Source of the DNA: Blepharisma stoltei
Lineage: Eukaryota; Ciliophora; Heterotrichea; Heterotrichida; Blepharismidae
DNA: 64,000 nt
Assembly (NCBI GenBank): GCA_914767885.1
Contig: CAJZBQ010000011.1
Coordinates: forward strand, 186,001 to 250,000
Reading direction: 5' to 3'
Each line of letters starts with the position of its first letter. The stretch's first letter is position 1. Below the pieces are notes generated by a model, which searched no databases, was not told where the DNA came from, and worked only from the letters and a program-made list of their open reading frames with translations. Position numbers and translations under genes: made by a program. Below, one piece after another: positions 63,717 through 64,000 of the stretch.

Positions 63717-64000
63717 ACTATTATCTTTTAAAACTTTACTCCTTAGATTCACATGTTAGAAAAATATTATGAGGAAGCAGAAGCTTCTATCTGTAAAAAA
63801 TTTCTTAATTCGGATACATTTGAATAATTTGCTTTAAAAAACAATAAGAATTAATTAAAATCGAGAATTAAAGTAATTCTAATTAAAACCATTTATATAA
63901 GGAATTAAAAAGAAAAGCAGTTTCAAATGAATATAATTTAAATTTATAAGCTCTTTATCTAACTGAAAATTTAAAAAATTGCATCTTCAATAGCCCTATT
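63717..64000. other. 3' flank of PP2A-A
   Basis: AT-rich to the window edge. No gene supported. Confidence 0.4.

Overview
The window looks like germline (micronuclear-type, unrearranged) DNA of a heterotrich ciliate, most likely Blepharisma or a close relative. Three things seen directly support this. (1) TGA is read as tryptophan and only TAA/TAG as stops: for example, two paralogous zinc-finger genes have TGA and TGG at the same position of a YSWAN motif. (2) There are at least six spliceosomal introns of exactly 15 nt (GTA...AG, with A at position 10). (3) Almost every multi-domain gene is broken by AT-rich or repetitive insertions, and removing each insertion together with one copy of its flanking direct repeat restores one continuous reading frame. 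For the genes whose joints I resolved, the rebuilt length is a multiple of three. Short introns and UGA=Trp are known for Blepharisma, as are MITE-rich internal eliminated sequences (IESs). The species name is inference.

Layout, left to right: a C2H2 zinc-finger gene, PARP and IST1 (ESCRT-III) on the minus strand (0.5-6.7 kb). Then a block with two ZAR1-like 3CxxC zinc-finger genes, an FHA-like gene and an RCHY1/Pirh2 ubiquitin ligase (7-13 kb). A P5-type ATPase (14-18 kb, minus) is followed by a gene-poor MITE-containing spacer. Next come an NBR1-like autophagy receptor, ribosomal protein eL18, a MORN/IQ protein and a coiled-coil protein (20.6-26.5 kb), a degraded stretch, and a VPS9-domain Rab GEF (28.5-29.9 kb). 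A giant membrane/EF-hand gene (31.2-43.3 kb, about 3186 aa after removal of 12 insertions) is followed by a coiled-coil gene, a glutathione S-transferase and a decayed FG-GAP-repeat pseudogene. The right part holds a cyclic-nucleotide-binding protein, an importin-7/8-like karyopherin, several small proteins, an MFS sugar transporter and the PP2A scaffold subunit A.

The insertions fall into classes. (a) A MITE superfamily with ends CTCCCC...GGGGAG and a 3-bp TNA duplication (TAA, TTA or TCA) has three interior families. (b) GC-richer, retroposon-like elements of 340-620 bp have 7-15 bp target duplications and, in several cases, TTAATCTAA-type or TTTAAG repeats at one end. (c) Long palindromes are flanked by TA. 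(d) TIR elements have 9-10 bp duplications (Mutator-like by that criterion). (e) Short IESs of about 40-130 bp are bounded by TA or slightly longer direct repeats. The genes are unrelated housekeeping and signalling genes with no operon logic. What unites the window is genome rearrangement: these genes could only work after precise DNA elimination followed by 15-nt intron splicing.
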